Positions 16,024 through 23,891 of a stretch of DNA of 64,000 nt are shown here, one piece after another (the first letter of the stretch is position 1; every line of letters begins with the position of its first letter). Made by a program: the position numbers and the translations under genes. Source of the stretch: Streptomyces cucumeris (lineage in GTDB: Bacteria > Actinomycetota > Actinomycetes > Streptomycetales > Streptomycetaceae). The stretch spans positions 28,075 to 92,074 of the forward strand of contig NZ_JANCLX010000020.1 in assembly GCF_024295805.1 (NCBI RefSeq), written 5' to 3'. The notes beneath the pieces are model-generated. The model ran no database searches and was not told the DNA's origin. It was given only the letters and a program-made list of their open reading frames with translations.

Positions 16024-16740
16024 GTGCCCGAGACAGCCGACCCCCTCGGCCCCGACGGCCCCGCCGCCGACGAGCCCATCGGGGTCTTCCTGCTCGACGA
16101 CCACGAGGTGGTGCGGCGCGGACTGCGCGACCTCCTCGACGCCGAGCCCGATCTGCGGGTGGTCGGTGAGGCGGCGAACGCCCGCGAGGCCATCGCCCGC
16201 GCCCCCGCCGTACGGCCCCGGGTCGCCGTGCTCGACGTACGGCTCGGCTCGTCGGGCGACGGCGGCGACCACGAAGGGATCGAGGTCTGCCGGGAGTTGC
16301 GGGCCAGACTGCCCGGACTCGCCTGTCTGATGCTCACGTCCTTCGATGACGACGAGGCCCTCTTCGACGCCATCATGGCCGGTGCCGCGGGCTATGTGCT
16401 CAAGCAGATCAACGGTTCCGACCTGGTCTCCGCCGTCCGTACGGTGGCCGACGGCCGGTCCATGCTCGACCCGGGCGCGACCTCGCGGGTGATGGCCCGG
16501 CTGCGCGGACCGGAGCCCAGCGGACCTCCCGAGCTGGAGCGGCTCTCCCCGCGCGAGCGGGAGATCCTCGAGCTCATCGGTGACGGACTGACCAACCGGC
16601 AGATCGCCGAACGGCTGTTCCTGGCCGAGAAGACGGTGAAGAACCGGATCTCCTCGATCCTGTCCAAACTGGGTGTGGGGCGGCGGATCCAGGCCGCCGT
16701 CATCGCCGAGCGGATGAAGGAGCGCGGTACGGGCCAGTGA
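16024..16740 (+). CDS. NarL/FixJ response regulator, DevR/DosR-OsdR type
   Basis: 238 residues from a GTG 4 nt after GAGGAG; the upstream in-frame ATG has no ribosome site. The receiver domain (about 20-145) has acidic Asp25/Asp26, phospho-acceptor Asp71 (VAVLDVRLG), Thr/Ser switch LTSFDDDEA and Lys in YVLKQI. The LuxR-type HTH (RLSPREREILELIGDGLTNR, KTVKNRISSILSKLGVGRR) is C-terminal. It is the probable partner of the GAF kinase at 11034, separated by four genes. The gene is bracketed by two identical palindromes, suggesting autoregulation. Confidence 0.88.
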   Translation: MPETADPLGPDGPAADEPIGVFLLDDHEVVRRGLRDLLDAEPDLRVVGEAANAREAIARAPAVRPRVAVLDVRLGSSGDGGDHEGIEVCRELRARLPGLACLMLTSFDDDEALFDAIMAGAAGYVLKQINGSDLVSAVRTVADGRSMLDPGATSRVMARLRGPEPSGPPELERLSPREREILELIGDGLTNRQIAERLFLAEKTVKNRISSILSKLGVGRRIQAAVIAERMKERGTGQ

Positions 16741-16792
16741 GGCCCCGGCGCCGGTCCGGAGGGGGAGCACCGCCCGCGGGACGCCGATCCCT

Positions 16793-16839
16793 CGCGTGGG
16801 GCGCGAGGCAGGCTCCCCTCCTGCCTCGCACCCCACGCG
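16793..16839. terminator. Long-stem bidirectional terminator
   Basis: A 20-nt arm (16793-16812) pairs with 16820-16839 with one mismatch around a 7-nt loop CTCCCCT. It is 53 nt after the response regulator stop. No T-tract is present, as is usual in Streptomyces. Confidence 0.75.
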
Positions 16840-16963
16840 GAACGGGGGCGGCCGGCGATGTCGCTCCCACCGCAGTGGGGTGAGAGCCCGGTCCGTCCCC
16901 GTTGATCGAGATGGCTCGCGGAACAGCCCGTCCAGGATGGCCGGGAACCGGCCGTCGCGGGAG

Positions 16964-16977
16964 GGGCCGAACGGCCC
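16964..16977. promoter_or_regulatory. Second exact copy of GGGCCGAACGGCCC
   Basis: Identical 14-mer to 15932-15945, here downstream of the response regulator. A partial copy (GCCGAACGGCC) follows at 16985-16995. There is no adjacent promoter-proximal gene, which weakens an operator reading. Confidence 0.35.
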
Positions 16978-17068
16978 TCCGTACGCCGAACGGCCCCCCG
17001 TGCGCAGGACGCGACTCCCGGCACACCCCGCACAGCGGCTCCCGGCGCACCCTCACCGGACGAACAGG

Positions 17069-17130
17069 GGCCGGACGGAGAAGCCCCGTCCGGCCCGATC
17101 CTCCCGCGACCGGGCACAGGGCCCGGTCGC
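17069..17130 (-). terminator. Double hairpin terminator of the gene at 17148
   Basis: GGGCCGGACGG/CCGTCCGGCCC (17069-17079/17087-17097) and GCGACCGGGC/GCCCGGTCGC (17106-17115/17121-17130) are two perfect stems just downstream, on the minus strand, of the stop at 17148. Confidence 0.7.
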
Positions 17131-17147
17131 TCACCTCCCGAAGTGGT

Positions 17148-17621
17148 TCAGTAGCCGCCCCCCGGCTGCGGCGGCCGGCCGCCGGGGTACTGCTGCTGAC
17201 GGCCGTACGGGTCGTCATACGGGGACGGCGCGGGGGCCGGACGCTGCATGGCCGGACGCATCGCGTCGTACCCCATCGGCGAGCCCTGCTGCGGGCGCTG
17301 CTGCTGCGCGCCCGGGTAGCCGCGCGGACCCGTCGCCTGCGGCGGGATGTACGGCGCCTGCGCCTGCTGCAGCCCCATGGGCTGCGGCGCGGGCTGCTGG
17401 TAGCCGGGCGGCGGGGTGTGGTGCGAGGGACCCGCCGGCAGCGCGGGCAGCGCCGACGGCAGGGCCGGAAGGTGACTTCCGGTGTCGTATGCGGACGGCA
17501 CCCTGATGGGCGCGATCTGCGGTGTCCCCCGCTCCGCGACGAGGCTGTCGTAGATGGGAGTGTCCGGGAAGGACGGCGAGGAGTAGTAGCCGCCGCCGTA
17601 TGTACTGCGGGGGGAGGTCAT
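17148..17621 (-). CDS. Conserved Streptomyces Pro/Gln-rich protein
   Basis: 157 residues, largely low complexity. A conserved-looking N-terminus (STYGGGYYSSPSFPDTPIYD, then SLVAERGTPQIAPIRVPSAY) precedes a long Pro/Gln/Tyr/Gly tail. There is no membrane helix or signal peptide. I believe this is a Streptomyces-specific DUF family (possibly DUF6643), from memory only. It is followed by a double hairpin terminator and is divergent from the TerD-family gene. Function unknown. Confidence 0.6.
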   Translation of the reverse strand: MTSPRSTYGGGYYSSPSFPDTPIYDSLVAERGTPQIAPIRVPSAYDTGSHLPALPSALPALPAGPSHHTPPPGYQQPAPQPMGLQQAQAPYIPPQATGPRGYPGAQQQRPQQGSPMGYDAMRPAMQRPAPAPSPYDDPYGRQQQYPGGRPPQPGGGY

Positions 17622-17868
17622 AGCCCATAAGTTAAGCCCACGATGTGCTCATTGGGGAGTCCGGTAAGAGGGTTGTTTTGCGTGTGGGGAGTCGTCGCGG
17701 CGCATCAATCATTGCGAACCCGGGAAAATCGGTCGCCAGGGTGCGTTGAGATCGTGTAAAGAGCGCGTTTTCAGCGGGTTACCCGCGGTCGTACTCCGGT
17801 GTCACGCGCAAGAGTGGTCCAGGGCAGACTGACCCGCAGCTAGATGAAGAGAAAGGCAGGGGGACGAC

Positions 17869-19245
17869 ATGTCGATGTCCAAGGGCAGCAACACACCGGT
17901 ACCGGCCGCGTCGGTGCGCGTCGAGCTCGGCTGGCGCACCGGTCCCGGCGTACCGGACGTGGACGCCTCGGCGCTGCTGCTGGTCTCCGGGAAGGTCCGT
18001 TCCGACGCGGACTTCGTGTTCTACAACCAGGCGACGCACTCCTCGGGCGCCGTGCGCCACGAGGGCAAGCGCACCGCCGGGGACGCCGTGACCGACACCC
18101 TCGCGGTCGATCTGTCCGCCGTGGAGCCCGAGATCGAGACCGTGGTGCTCGTGGGCTCCGCCGACGGCGGCACCTTCGGTCAGGTACCGGGTCTCACCAT
18201 CCGGGTCCTGGACGCCTCCGGCGGCGCGGAGATCGCCCGCTTCGACAGTCAGGACGCCTCCGTCGAGACGGCCTTCGTCCTCGGTGAGCTGTACCGCAGG
18301 CAGGACGCCTGGAAGTTCCGCGCGGTCGGCCAGGGGTACGGCAGCGGGCTCGCCGGGCTCGCCACCGACTACGGGATCAGCGTCGACGAGCCCCAGGCCG
18401 CCCCCGCGGCGCCCCCGGCCCCGCCCGCGTCCCCCTACGCCGCGCCCCCGGTCCCGCCCGTGGCTTCCGCGCCCCCGGCGCCGCCGTCCGGTCCGCCCGC
18501 CGGCGGCTACCCCCCGCCCCCGCCCCCCGGCGGCGGCACCGCCGCCTTCCCGCCGCCCGCCCCTCCGGCGCCGCCCGCTGCGGCCCCCGCGGCCTCCGGG
18601 GCGCCGGTGAACCTCAGCAAGGTCACGCTGACCAAGGAGGCACCCACGGTCTCGCTCACCAAGCAGGGCGGCACCGGCGGCGCGATGCGGGTCAACCTCA
18701 ACTGGCAGGTGCACAAGCAGTTCAAGGGGTGGGGCGCCAAGCTGGGCAAGGCCATCGCCATGCACGGCGACCTCGACCTGGACCTCGGCTGCCTCTTCGA
18801 GCTGTCCGACGGCAGCAAGGGCGTGGTGCAGGCGCTCGGGAACTCCTTCGGCTCGCTGCACCAGCCGCCGTTCATCCTGCTCGACGCGGACGACCGCACC
18901 GGCGCCCGCGCCCAGGGCGAGAACCTCACCATCAACCTCGACCAGAAGGATGCGTTCCGCCGCATCCTGGTCTTCGTGACCATCTATGAGGGCGCGCGCA
19001 GCTTCGCCAACCTCAACGCCACGGTCACCCTCCAGCCGCAGTTCGGCGCCGCGGTCGACTTCTCGCTCGACGAGTGCACCGTGCCGTCCCCGGTCTGCGC
19101 CCTCGCGCTCATCACCAACACCGGTGGTGACCTCGTCGTCCAGCGCGAGGCCCGCTATCTGGTGCCGGAGCGCGGTGTCAGCCCCCAGCGCACCCTGGAC
19201 TACGCCTACGGATGGGGCATGAACTGGACGCCCGGCCGCAAATGA
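17869..19245 (+). CDS. TerD-family stress protein with two Ter domains
   Basis: 458 residues. The N-terminal TerD domain (about 1-180) shows ASALLLVSGKVRSDADFVFY, acidic calcium-site segments and QDAWKFRAVGQGYGSGLAGL. A Pro/Ala-rich linker (about 182-245) follows, then a second domain (VTLTKEAPTVSLTKQ, LDLDLGCLFELSDG, FILLDADDR, YAYGWGMNW) closer to TerA. In S. coelicolor TerD-like proteins bind calcium and affect development and stress tolerance. Fused TerD-TerA proteins are less usual than separate genes. The ATG at 17869 follows GGGGGA. Confidence 0.85.
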   Translation: MSMSKGSNTPVPAASVRVELGWRTGPGVPDVDASALLLVSGKVRSDADFVFYNQATHSSGAVRHEGKRTAGDAVTDTLAVDLSAVEPEIETVVLVGSADGGTFGQVPGLTIRVLDASGGAEIARFDSQDASVETAFVLGELYRRQDAWKFRAVGQGYGSGLAGLATDYGISVDEPQAAPAAPPAPPASPYAAPPVPPVASAPPAPPSGPPAGGYPPPPPPGGGTAAFPPPAPPAPPAAAPAASGAPVNLSKVTLTKEAPTVSLTKQGGTGGAMRVNLNWQVHKQFKGWGAKLGKAIAMHGDLDLDLGCLFELSDGSKGVVQALGNSFGSLHQPPFILLDADDRTGARAQGENLTINLDQKDAFRRILVFVTIYEGARSFANLNATVTLQPQFGAAVDFSLDECTVPSPVCALALITNTGGDLVVQREARYLVPERGVSPQRTLDYAYGWGMNWTPGRK

Positions 19246-19291
19246 GCCACCCGCGCGGACGCGGCCGTCATGGCGAAGGCGGACGCCGGCC

Positions 19292-20503
19292 TCAGGGCGC
19301 GGCGCTGGGACGGGCGTAGGTACGCCCCTTCCAGGCCGCGCCCCGTCCGCGGTAGTGCCGCAGCGCCGAGTCCACGGTCATCAGCAGATAGAGAAGCGCC
19401 GTCAGGGGCAGCAGCGGCGCCAGCCACAGGGTCTGCCGGTAGTAGCGCAGTATCGGGACGTACATCCCGGCCATCAGCGCCCACGCCGCCGCGCCCAGCG
19501 CCGACGGAACGGCGCTTCCGGTCAGCAGCCCGGCGCATACGGCGGCGGGCGGCGCGAGGTACACCACGGCGAGCCCGGCGACCGTCGCGGTCAGCAGCAG
19601 CGGGTTGTGGCGCAGCTGGGCGTAGGCGCTGCGCGCGACCATCCGCCACAGCTCGCCGAGGCCCGGGTACGGCCGGACGCTGTCCACCCGTTCGGCCAGG
19701 CCCAGCCAGATCGTCCCGCCGGACCGCTTGACCGCGCGGGCCAGCGCCACGTCGTCGATGACGGCCTGCCGGATCGTCTCCGGGATCCCCGCCCGCTCGG
19801 CCGCCTCCCGGCGCAGCAGTACACAGCCGCCCGCGGCCGCCGCGGTGCGCGCCCGGGGCCGGTTGACCCACCGGAAGGGGTAGAGCTGGCAGAAGAAGTA
19901 GACGAACGCGGGCACGATCAGCCGCTCCCAGCCGGTCGCCACCCGCAGCCGGGCCATCTGTGAGACCAGGTCCAGTCGGGCCCCGGTGGCCGCCCGCACC
20001 AGCTTCCGCAGGGAATCCGGCTCATGGGCGATGTCCGCGTCGGTCAGCAGCAGGTACTCGGCGGCACCGGCCCCGGCCCGCTCGCGCCGCGCGGCCAGCG
20101 CCATCCCGTGCCGCACCGCCCACAGCTTGCCGGTCCAGCCCGGCTCCGGTTCACCGGGGGAGTCCACGGTGAGCGGCAGTCCGCCGTACCGGTCGGCCAG
20201 TTCACGGGCCAGCTTGCCGGTGCCGTCCGAACTACCGTCGTCGACCAGGAAGATCTCGGCCCGCCCCGGGTAGTCCTGGGCCAGCAGCGACGGCAGGCTC
20301 ACCGGGAGGACGGCCGACTCGTCCCGGGCGGGCACCACGACGGCCACCGAGGGCCAGTAGCCGCCTTCGTCGTCCTGGCCCGCGGACCCCGGCGGTCCGG
20401 TGCGCGGCAGCCGGACGTCCGTACGCCAGAAGAAGCCCTGTCCCAGCAGCAGCCACAGCCAGGCGGCCAGCGCCGCGGCGGCGGTCCACGTCAGCTCGCT
20501 CAC
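19292..20503 (-). CDS. Membrane glycosyltransferase family 2, HpnB-like
   Basis: 403 residues. An N-terminal membrane helix (about 5-25) precedes a GT-A domain with VAVVVPARDESAVLPVSLPS, VDDGSSDGT (nucleotide/metal site), LLLTDADIAHEPDSL (DxD-like), and VIDDVALARAVKRSGGTIWL (catalytic-base region). Three to four membrane helices end the protein. This is the architecture of the hopanoid-associated HpnB family. No squalene-hopene genes are in the window, so the acceptor is uncertain. It is divergent from the racemase gene. Confidence 0.8.
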   Translation of the reverse strand: MSELTWTAAAALAAWLWLLLGQGFFWRTDVRLPRTGPPGSAGQDDEGGYWPSVAVVVPARDESAVLPVSLPSLLAQDYPGRAEIFLVDDGSSDGTGKLARELADRYGGLPLTVDSPGEPEPGWTGKLWAVRHGMALAARRERAGAGAAEYLLLTDADIAHEPDSLRKLVRAATGARLDLVSQMARLRVATGWERLIVPAFVYFFCQLYPFRWVNRPRARTAAAAGGCVLLRREAAERAGIPETIRQAVIDDVALARAVKRSGGTIWLGLAERVDSVRPYPGLGELWRMVARSAYAQLRHNPLLLTATVAGLAVVYLAPPAAVCAGLLTGSAVPSALGAAAWALMAGMYVPILRYYRQTLWLAPLLPLTALLYLLMTVDSALRHYRGRGAAWKGRTYARPSAAP

Positions 20504-20571
20504 CCGCCGCAGTCTGCCCCAAGCGGTGCCCGGACGACGGGCCGACGGGACCGATCCATTAAAGTGACCGG

Positions 20572-21369
20572 GTGAAGATCGCGCTCATCGACTCCGGACT
20601 CGGCCTGTTGGCCACCGCCGCCGCGGTGCACCGTCTGCGGCCCGACGCCGATCTCGTTCTCTCCTCCGACCCCGACGGTATGCCGTGGGGGCCGCGTACT
20701 CCCGAGGACGTCACCGAGCACGCGCTGGCCTGCGCCCGCGCCGCCGCGGCCCACCGTCCCGATGTGCTGATCGTCGCCTGCAACACCGCCAGCGTCCACG
20801 CGCTGCCCGCGCTCCGCGCCGAACTGGAGCCCGCGCTGCCGGTGATCGGCACGGTGCCCGCGATCAAGCCCGCGGCGGCCGGAGGCGGTCCGGTGGCCAT
20901 CTGGGCCACCCCCGCCACCACCGGCAGTCCGTACCAGGACAACCTGATCCGGGAGTTCGCGGCCGGTGTCGAGGTGACACCGGTGGCCTGCCCGGGGCTC
21001 GCGGACGCCGTCCAGTACGCCGACGACGCCGCCATCGACGAGGCGGTGGCCGTCGCCGCGGAGCGCACCCCGCGCGATGTGACGACCGTCGTCCTCGGCT
21101 GCACCCACTACGAGCTGGTCACCGACCGCATCCGGACCGCCGTGCAGCAGCCGGGCGCCCCCTCCCTCGTCCTCCTCGGCTCCGCCGGGGCCGTCGCAGC
21201 CCAGGCGCTGCGCCGGATCGGCGTGGATCCGCTGCCGACCGACCGGCCCGCACCGGCGCGCGGCGCGCTCACCGTTCTGCTCAGCGGCCGCGAGGAGGAG
21301 CTCCCGCACGAGGCGCTGGCGTACCCCGAGGGCACTGTGCTGGCGCCCGCCGGGGCCGTGCGCGGCTGA
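20572..21369 (+). CDS. Aspartate/glutamate racemase family protein, MurI-like
   Basis: 265 residues. Cofactor-independent racemase motifs are complete: IDSGLG with Asp7, VACNTAS with Cys70, and LGCTHYEL with Cys177, the two catalytic cysteines that interconvert L- and D-glutamate for peptidoglycan. The N-terminal motif is not the canonical DSGVGGL, and the middle is shorter than in standard MurI, so it may be a second, specialised racemase. The GTG start at 20572 has only a weak ribosome site. Confidence 0.75.
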   Translation: MKIALIDSGLGLLATAAAVHRLRPDADLVLSSDPDGMPWGPRTPEDVTEHALACARAAAAHRPDVLIVACNTASVHALPALRAELEPALPVIGTVPAIKPAAAGGGPVAIWATPATTGSPYQDNLIREFAAGVEVTPVACPGLADAVQYADDAAIDEAVAVAAERTPRDVTTVVLGCTHYELVTDRIRTAVQQPGAPSLVLLGSAGAVAAQALRRIGVDPLPTDRPAPARGALTVLLSGREEELPHEALAYPEGTVLAPAGAVRG

Positions 21370-21444
21370 CCGAAAACCCGCTCTCACCAGCGGGAACGAT
21401 ATGATCTGGTGCCGCGGTAGCGGAACGTGAGTACCCTGCCAACT

Positions 21445-22005
21445 ATGAGGCACCACCACCAGCACGGGAAGCAGACCCCGTCCGGGGAGCCCCCCGCGGT
21501 CTGGACCGGGCGTGCGCACAATCGTGTGCAGTGGGTGCTGGCCGCCGCGGGTGCCGCGTGTCTGGCGCTCGGCGTCGACCTCGCCGTCGAGTCCCCTTGG
21601 GGCTCCGGTATCGCCCCGCTCCTGATGTCGGTCATCGGCTGTGTCGCCGCCGGCCTGCTGATGCTCTTCGGCACCCTCGCCTTCGTCCATGTGGCGGTCC
21701 GGATCGACGCGGAGACCCTGGAGATCCGCTGCGGTCACATGGGGCTGCCACGGCGCCGCATCCCGCTGAGCGATGTGGTCGACGTCGATGTCGCCTCCCG
21801 GGTCACCCCCTGCCAGTGGGGCGGCTGGGGCTACCGCTGGCGCCCCGAGAAGGGCACGGCGGTGGTGGTGCGGCGCGGTGAGGGGCTGGTGGTCCGCCTC
21901 GGGGACGGACGCGTCTTCACGGTCACGGTGGACGACGCGGAGGCCGCGGTGTGGGTGATCCGGCAGCGGCTGCGCACGATCGCCAAGCCCACCACCCAGG
22001 TCTGA
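21445..22005 (+). CDS. Membrane protein with PH-like C-terminal domain
   Basis: 186 residues from ATG 21445 (a GTG at 21427 is an alternative). Two membrane helices (about 32-80: WVLAAAGAACLALGVDLAV, then LLMSVIGCVAAGLLMLFGTL) precede a beta-rich cytoplasmic domain with a YRWRPEKGTAVVVRRGEGLV segment and a final helix, resembling bPH/YdbT-type domains. It is common in Streptomyces with no known function. It is convergent with the gene at 22069. Confidence 0.6.
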   Translation: MRHHHQHGKQTPSGEPPAVWTGRAHNRVQWVLAAAGAACLALGVDLAVESPWGSGIAPLLMSVIGCVAAGLLMLFGTLAFVHVAVRIDAETLEIRCGHMGLPRRRIPLSDVVDVDVASRVTPCQWGGWGYRWRPEKGTAVVVRRGEGLVVRLGDGRVFTVTVDDAEAAVWVIRQRLRTIAKPTTQV

Positions 22006-22068
22006 CCGCCCCGTTCACCCGCCCGGTCCGTGCCGGTCCGCGCCCGCCGCCCGGTCCGCGCCGTCCGG

Positions 22069-23166
22069 CTATGTCTCGCCCGCCTGTGGGGACGGCGCCG
22101 GGGCATCGTCGGAGCGGCTGGCCGTGGCCAGTCCGGCGAGCAGTCCCGCCCCCGCCGTGATCTGCGGAAAGCTCAGCGCGTTGCCCAGACACGCCTCGAC
22201 GGCCAGGGCCGTCAGCACCGCCGCGGCGGTCAGCACGACCGGGGTGGACCGGGGTGAGCGCCACAGCGCGAAGAGCATCCAGGAGAAGGCCGCGCCCAGC
22301 AGGACCACCCCCGGCACGCCCTCGCCCGCGGCCTGCTGCAACGGGGCCGAATGCGGGGTGGTCCGCGGATCCGGGGCCTCCATCGCGGTGGGGCTCAGCT
22401 CGGTGAAGCGGTCCGGGCCCGCCCCGCGCGCCGGGTTCTCCCCGGCGATCCGGGCGGCGTCCTGCCACAGCCGGACCCGGTGCTCGGTGAGCTGCGCCCG
22501 CAGACCGGGCGGCAGTCCGCCCGGTACGGCGTTCGCCGCCACTGCCCAGCAGCCACCGACGGTGACCGCGGTGACCAGGGCCAGCGCCGCCAGGCCCAGC
22601 AGCCGCTGCCGCAGCCGGGCCGCGGTGAAGGAGCACACCAGGACGGCGCCGGCGGCGGTCGCGCCCGCCGTCTCCCCGCCCACCGCCGCCGTGACCGTGA
22701 TCGTCACGGCCAGCAGCCACAGCGCGGACCGCAGCGGGACGGGCCGCGCGGCCCAGGCGGCACAGCATGCCGCCCCGGTGGCCAGCGTCCACTGCGCGGT
22801 GTTCACGCCCTCATGGCCGGGCAGCCCGTCCAGTGTGGTCAGGGCCAGGCCGAACCCCGCGAGCGCGGCGGCCGCGGTGGCGGCGACCGGCAGCAGCGAT
22901 CCGGCGATCCGGCCGCAGGCGTATCCGGCGGCCACCGCAAGCACCGCGAGCAGCACCCCTTCGGGGCGGGCCATCCGTCCCAGGGACGCGATGAGTGCCC
23001 ACAGCGCGCAGCTCCCCAGGACCGCCGCGCCCACGATGTCGGGTGTGATGCCGCGGGCCGTTCTCTCCTGGCCCTGCACGACCGGTCTCACCACTGATGA
23101 CGCCATACCGTCGACCCCCCGTCGCATCGGCACCGCGACCGCGGCCGGAGACCGGGTACGGGCCAT
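22069..23166 (-). CDS. O-antigen ligase/polymerase-like (Wzy_C) membrane protein
   Basis: 365 residues when started at ATG 23166; the start is uncertain because no ATG has a clear ribosome site and the frame is open to 23343. Roughly ten hydrophobic helices. The Wzy_C loop RLWQDAARIAGENPARGAGPD ... HSAPLQQAAGEGVPG is the hallmark of O-antigen ligase/bacterial lipid A ligase-like proteins, which in Gram-positives act on cell-wall glycans or exopolysaccharides. No polysaccharide genes are adjacent. It is divergent from the Nudix gene. Confidence 0.65.
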   Translation of the reverse strand: MARTRSPAAVAVPMRRGVDGMASSVVRPVVQGQERTARGITPDIVGAAVLGSCALWALIASLGRMARPEGVLLAVLAVAAGYACGRIAGSLLPVAATAAAALAGFGLALTTLDGLPGHEGVNTAQWTLATGAACCAAWAARPVPLRSALWLLAVTITVTAAVGGETAGATAAGAVLVCSFTAARLRQRLLGLAALALVTAVTVGGCWAVAANAVPGGLPPGLRAQLTEHRVRLWQDAARIAGENPARGAGPDRFTELSPTAMEAPDPRTTPHSAPLQQAAGEGVPGVVLLGAAFSWMLFALWRSPRSTPVVLTAAAVLTALAVEACLGNALSFPQITAGAGLLAGLATASRSDDAPAPSPQAGET

Positions 23167-23305
23167 GACACCGGGAACGGTAGCGCTTGTGCTGAGGTAT
23201 GTGTATATGGTGCGCAGAAACCATGCGTCAGTGGTGAAACGGACAGCGCTTGCGGTGGCCGTGACCGCCGGGGCGGCGCCCGGATCCGCCCGATACCCTC
23301 GGCCC

Positions 23306-23785
23306 ATGGCGATCCCCGACTTCATCCGTGACCTCCGGGCCACCGCGGGCCGGCAGCTCCTTTACCTGCCGGGTGTGAGCGCGGTGGTCTTCGACGACGA
23401 GGGCCGGGTGCTGCTGGGCCGCCGCGCGGACACCGGCCGCTGGGTGATCATCTGCGGTATCCCCGAACCCGGTGAACAGCCCGCCGAGGCCGTGGTGCGC
23501 GAGGTGGAGGAGGAGACCGCGGTGCGCTGTGTGCCCGAGCGGATCGTCCTCGTCCGCACCCTGGCCCCGGTGACCTATCCCAACGGCGACCGGTGCCAGT
23601 TCGTGGACGTCTGCTTCCGCTGCCGGGCGGTGGGCGGCGAGGCGCGGGTGAACGACGACGAGTCGCTGGAGGTCGGCTGGTTCTCGCTCGACGCGCTGCC
23701 GCAGCTCGAGGACTTCTCGCTGACCCGGATCAAGCAGGCGCTGGGCGACGGACCCACCTGGTTCGAGCCCGTCGCGGGGGACTGA
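23306..23785 (+). CDS. Nudix hydrolase
   Basis: 159 residues. The Nudix box is present as GIPEPGEQPAEAVVREVEEE followed by TAV; the REUxEExGU core has Ala where Gly is usual, a change seen in some families. PDFIRDLRATAGRQLLYLPG at the N-terminus identifies a common Streptomyces Nudix subgroup. Substrate is unknown; NDP-sugars and oxidised nucleotides are typical. The last 11 codons are duplicated just after the stop. Confidence 0.85.
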   Translation: MAIPDFIRDLRATAGRQLLYLPGVSAVVFDDEGRVLLGRRADTGRWVIICGIPEPGEQPAEAVVREVEEETAVRCVPERIVLVRTLAPVTYPNGDRCQFVDVCFRCRAVGGEARVNDDESLEVGWFSLDALPQLEDFSLTRIKQALGDGPTWFEPVAGD

Positions 23786-23817
23786 CCCATCTGGTTCGGC
23801 CCCGTCGCGGGGGACCG
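23752..23817. repeat. Imperfect 33-nt tandem duplication at the Nudix 3' end
   Basis: 23752-23784 and 23785-23817 match at 29 of 33 positions. The first unit encodes the last residues and stop of the Nudix protein; the second is outside the reading frame. Confidence 0.8.
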
Positions 23818-23891
23818 GCCCATCACCCGGCGCCGAAGTGTGTGGTCCGGCCACATCGGTCCGGCCGCGGCCGGTGCCTAGTCTGCCGCTC

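Larger units (their letters stand above)
16741..17147. other. 407-nt convergent intergenic region packed with hairpins
   Basis: No gene is supported here. The region lies between the rightward response regulator and the leftward gene at 17148. It contains at least four inverted repeats: a near-perfect 20-bp stem (16793-16839), the DosR-box-like palindrome (16964-16977) with a degenerate neighbour (16985-16995), an 11-bp stem (17069-17097) and a 10-bp stem (17106-17130). Confidence 0.6.

Noticed and set aside
19292..20503. Hopanoid biosynthesis role for the HpnB-like glycosyltransferase
   Set aside because: No squalene-hopene cyclase or other hpn gene is in the window, so only the fold is claimed.
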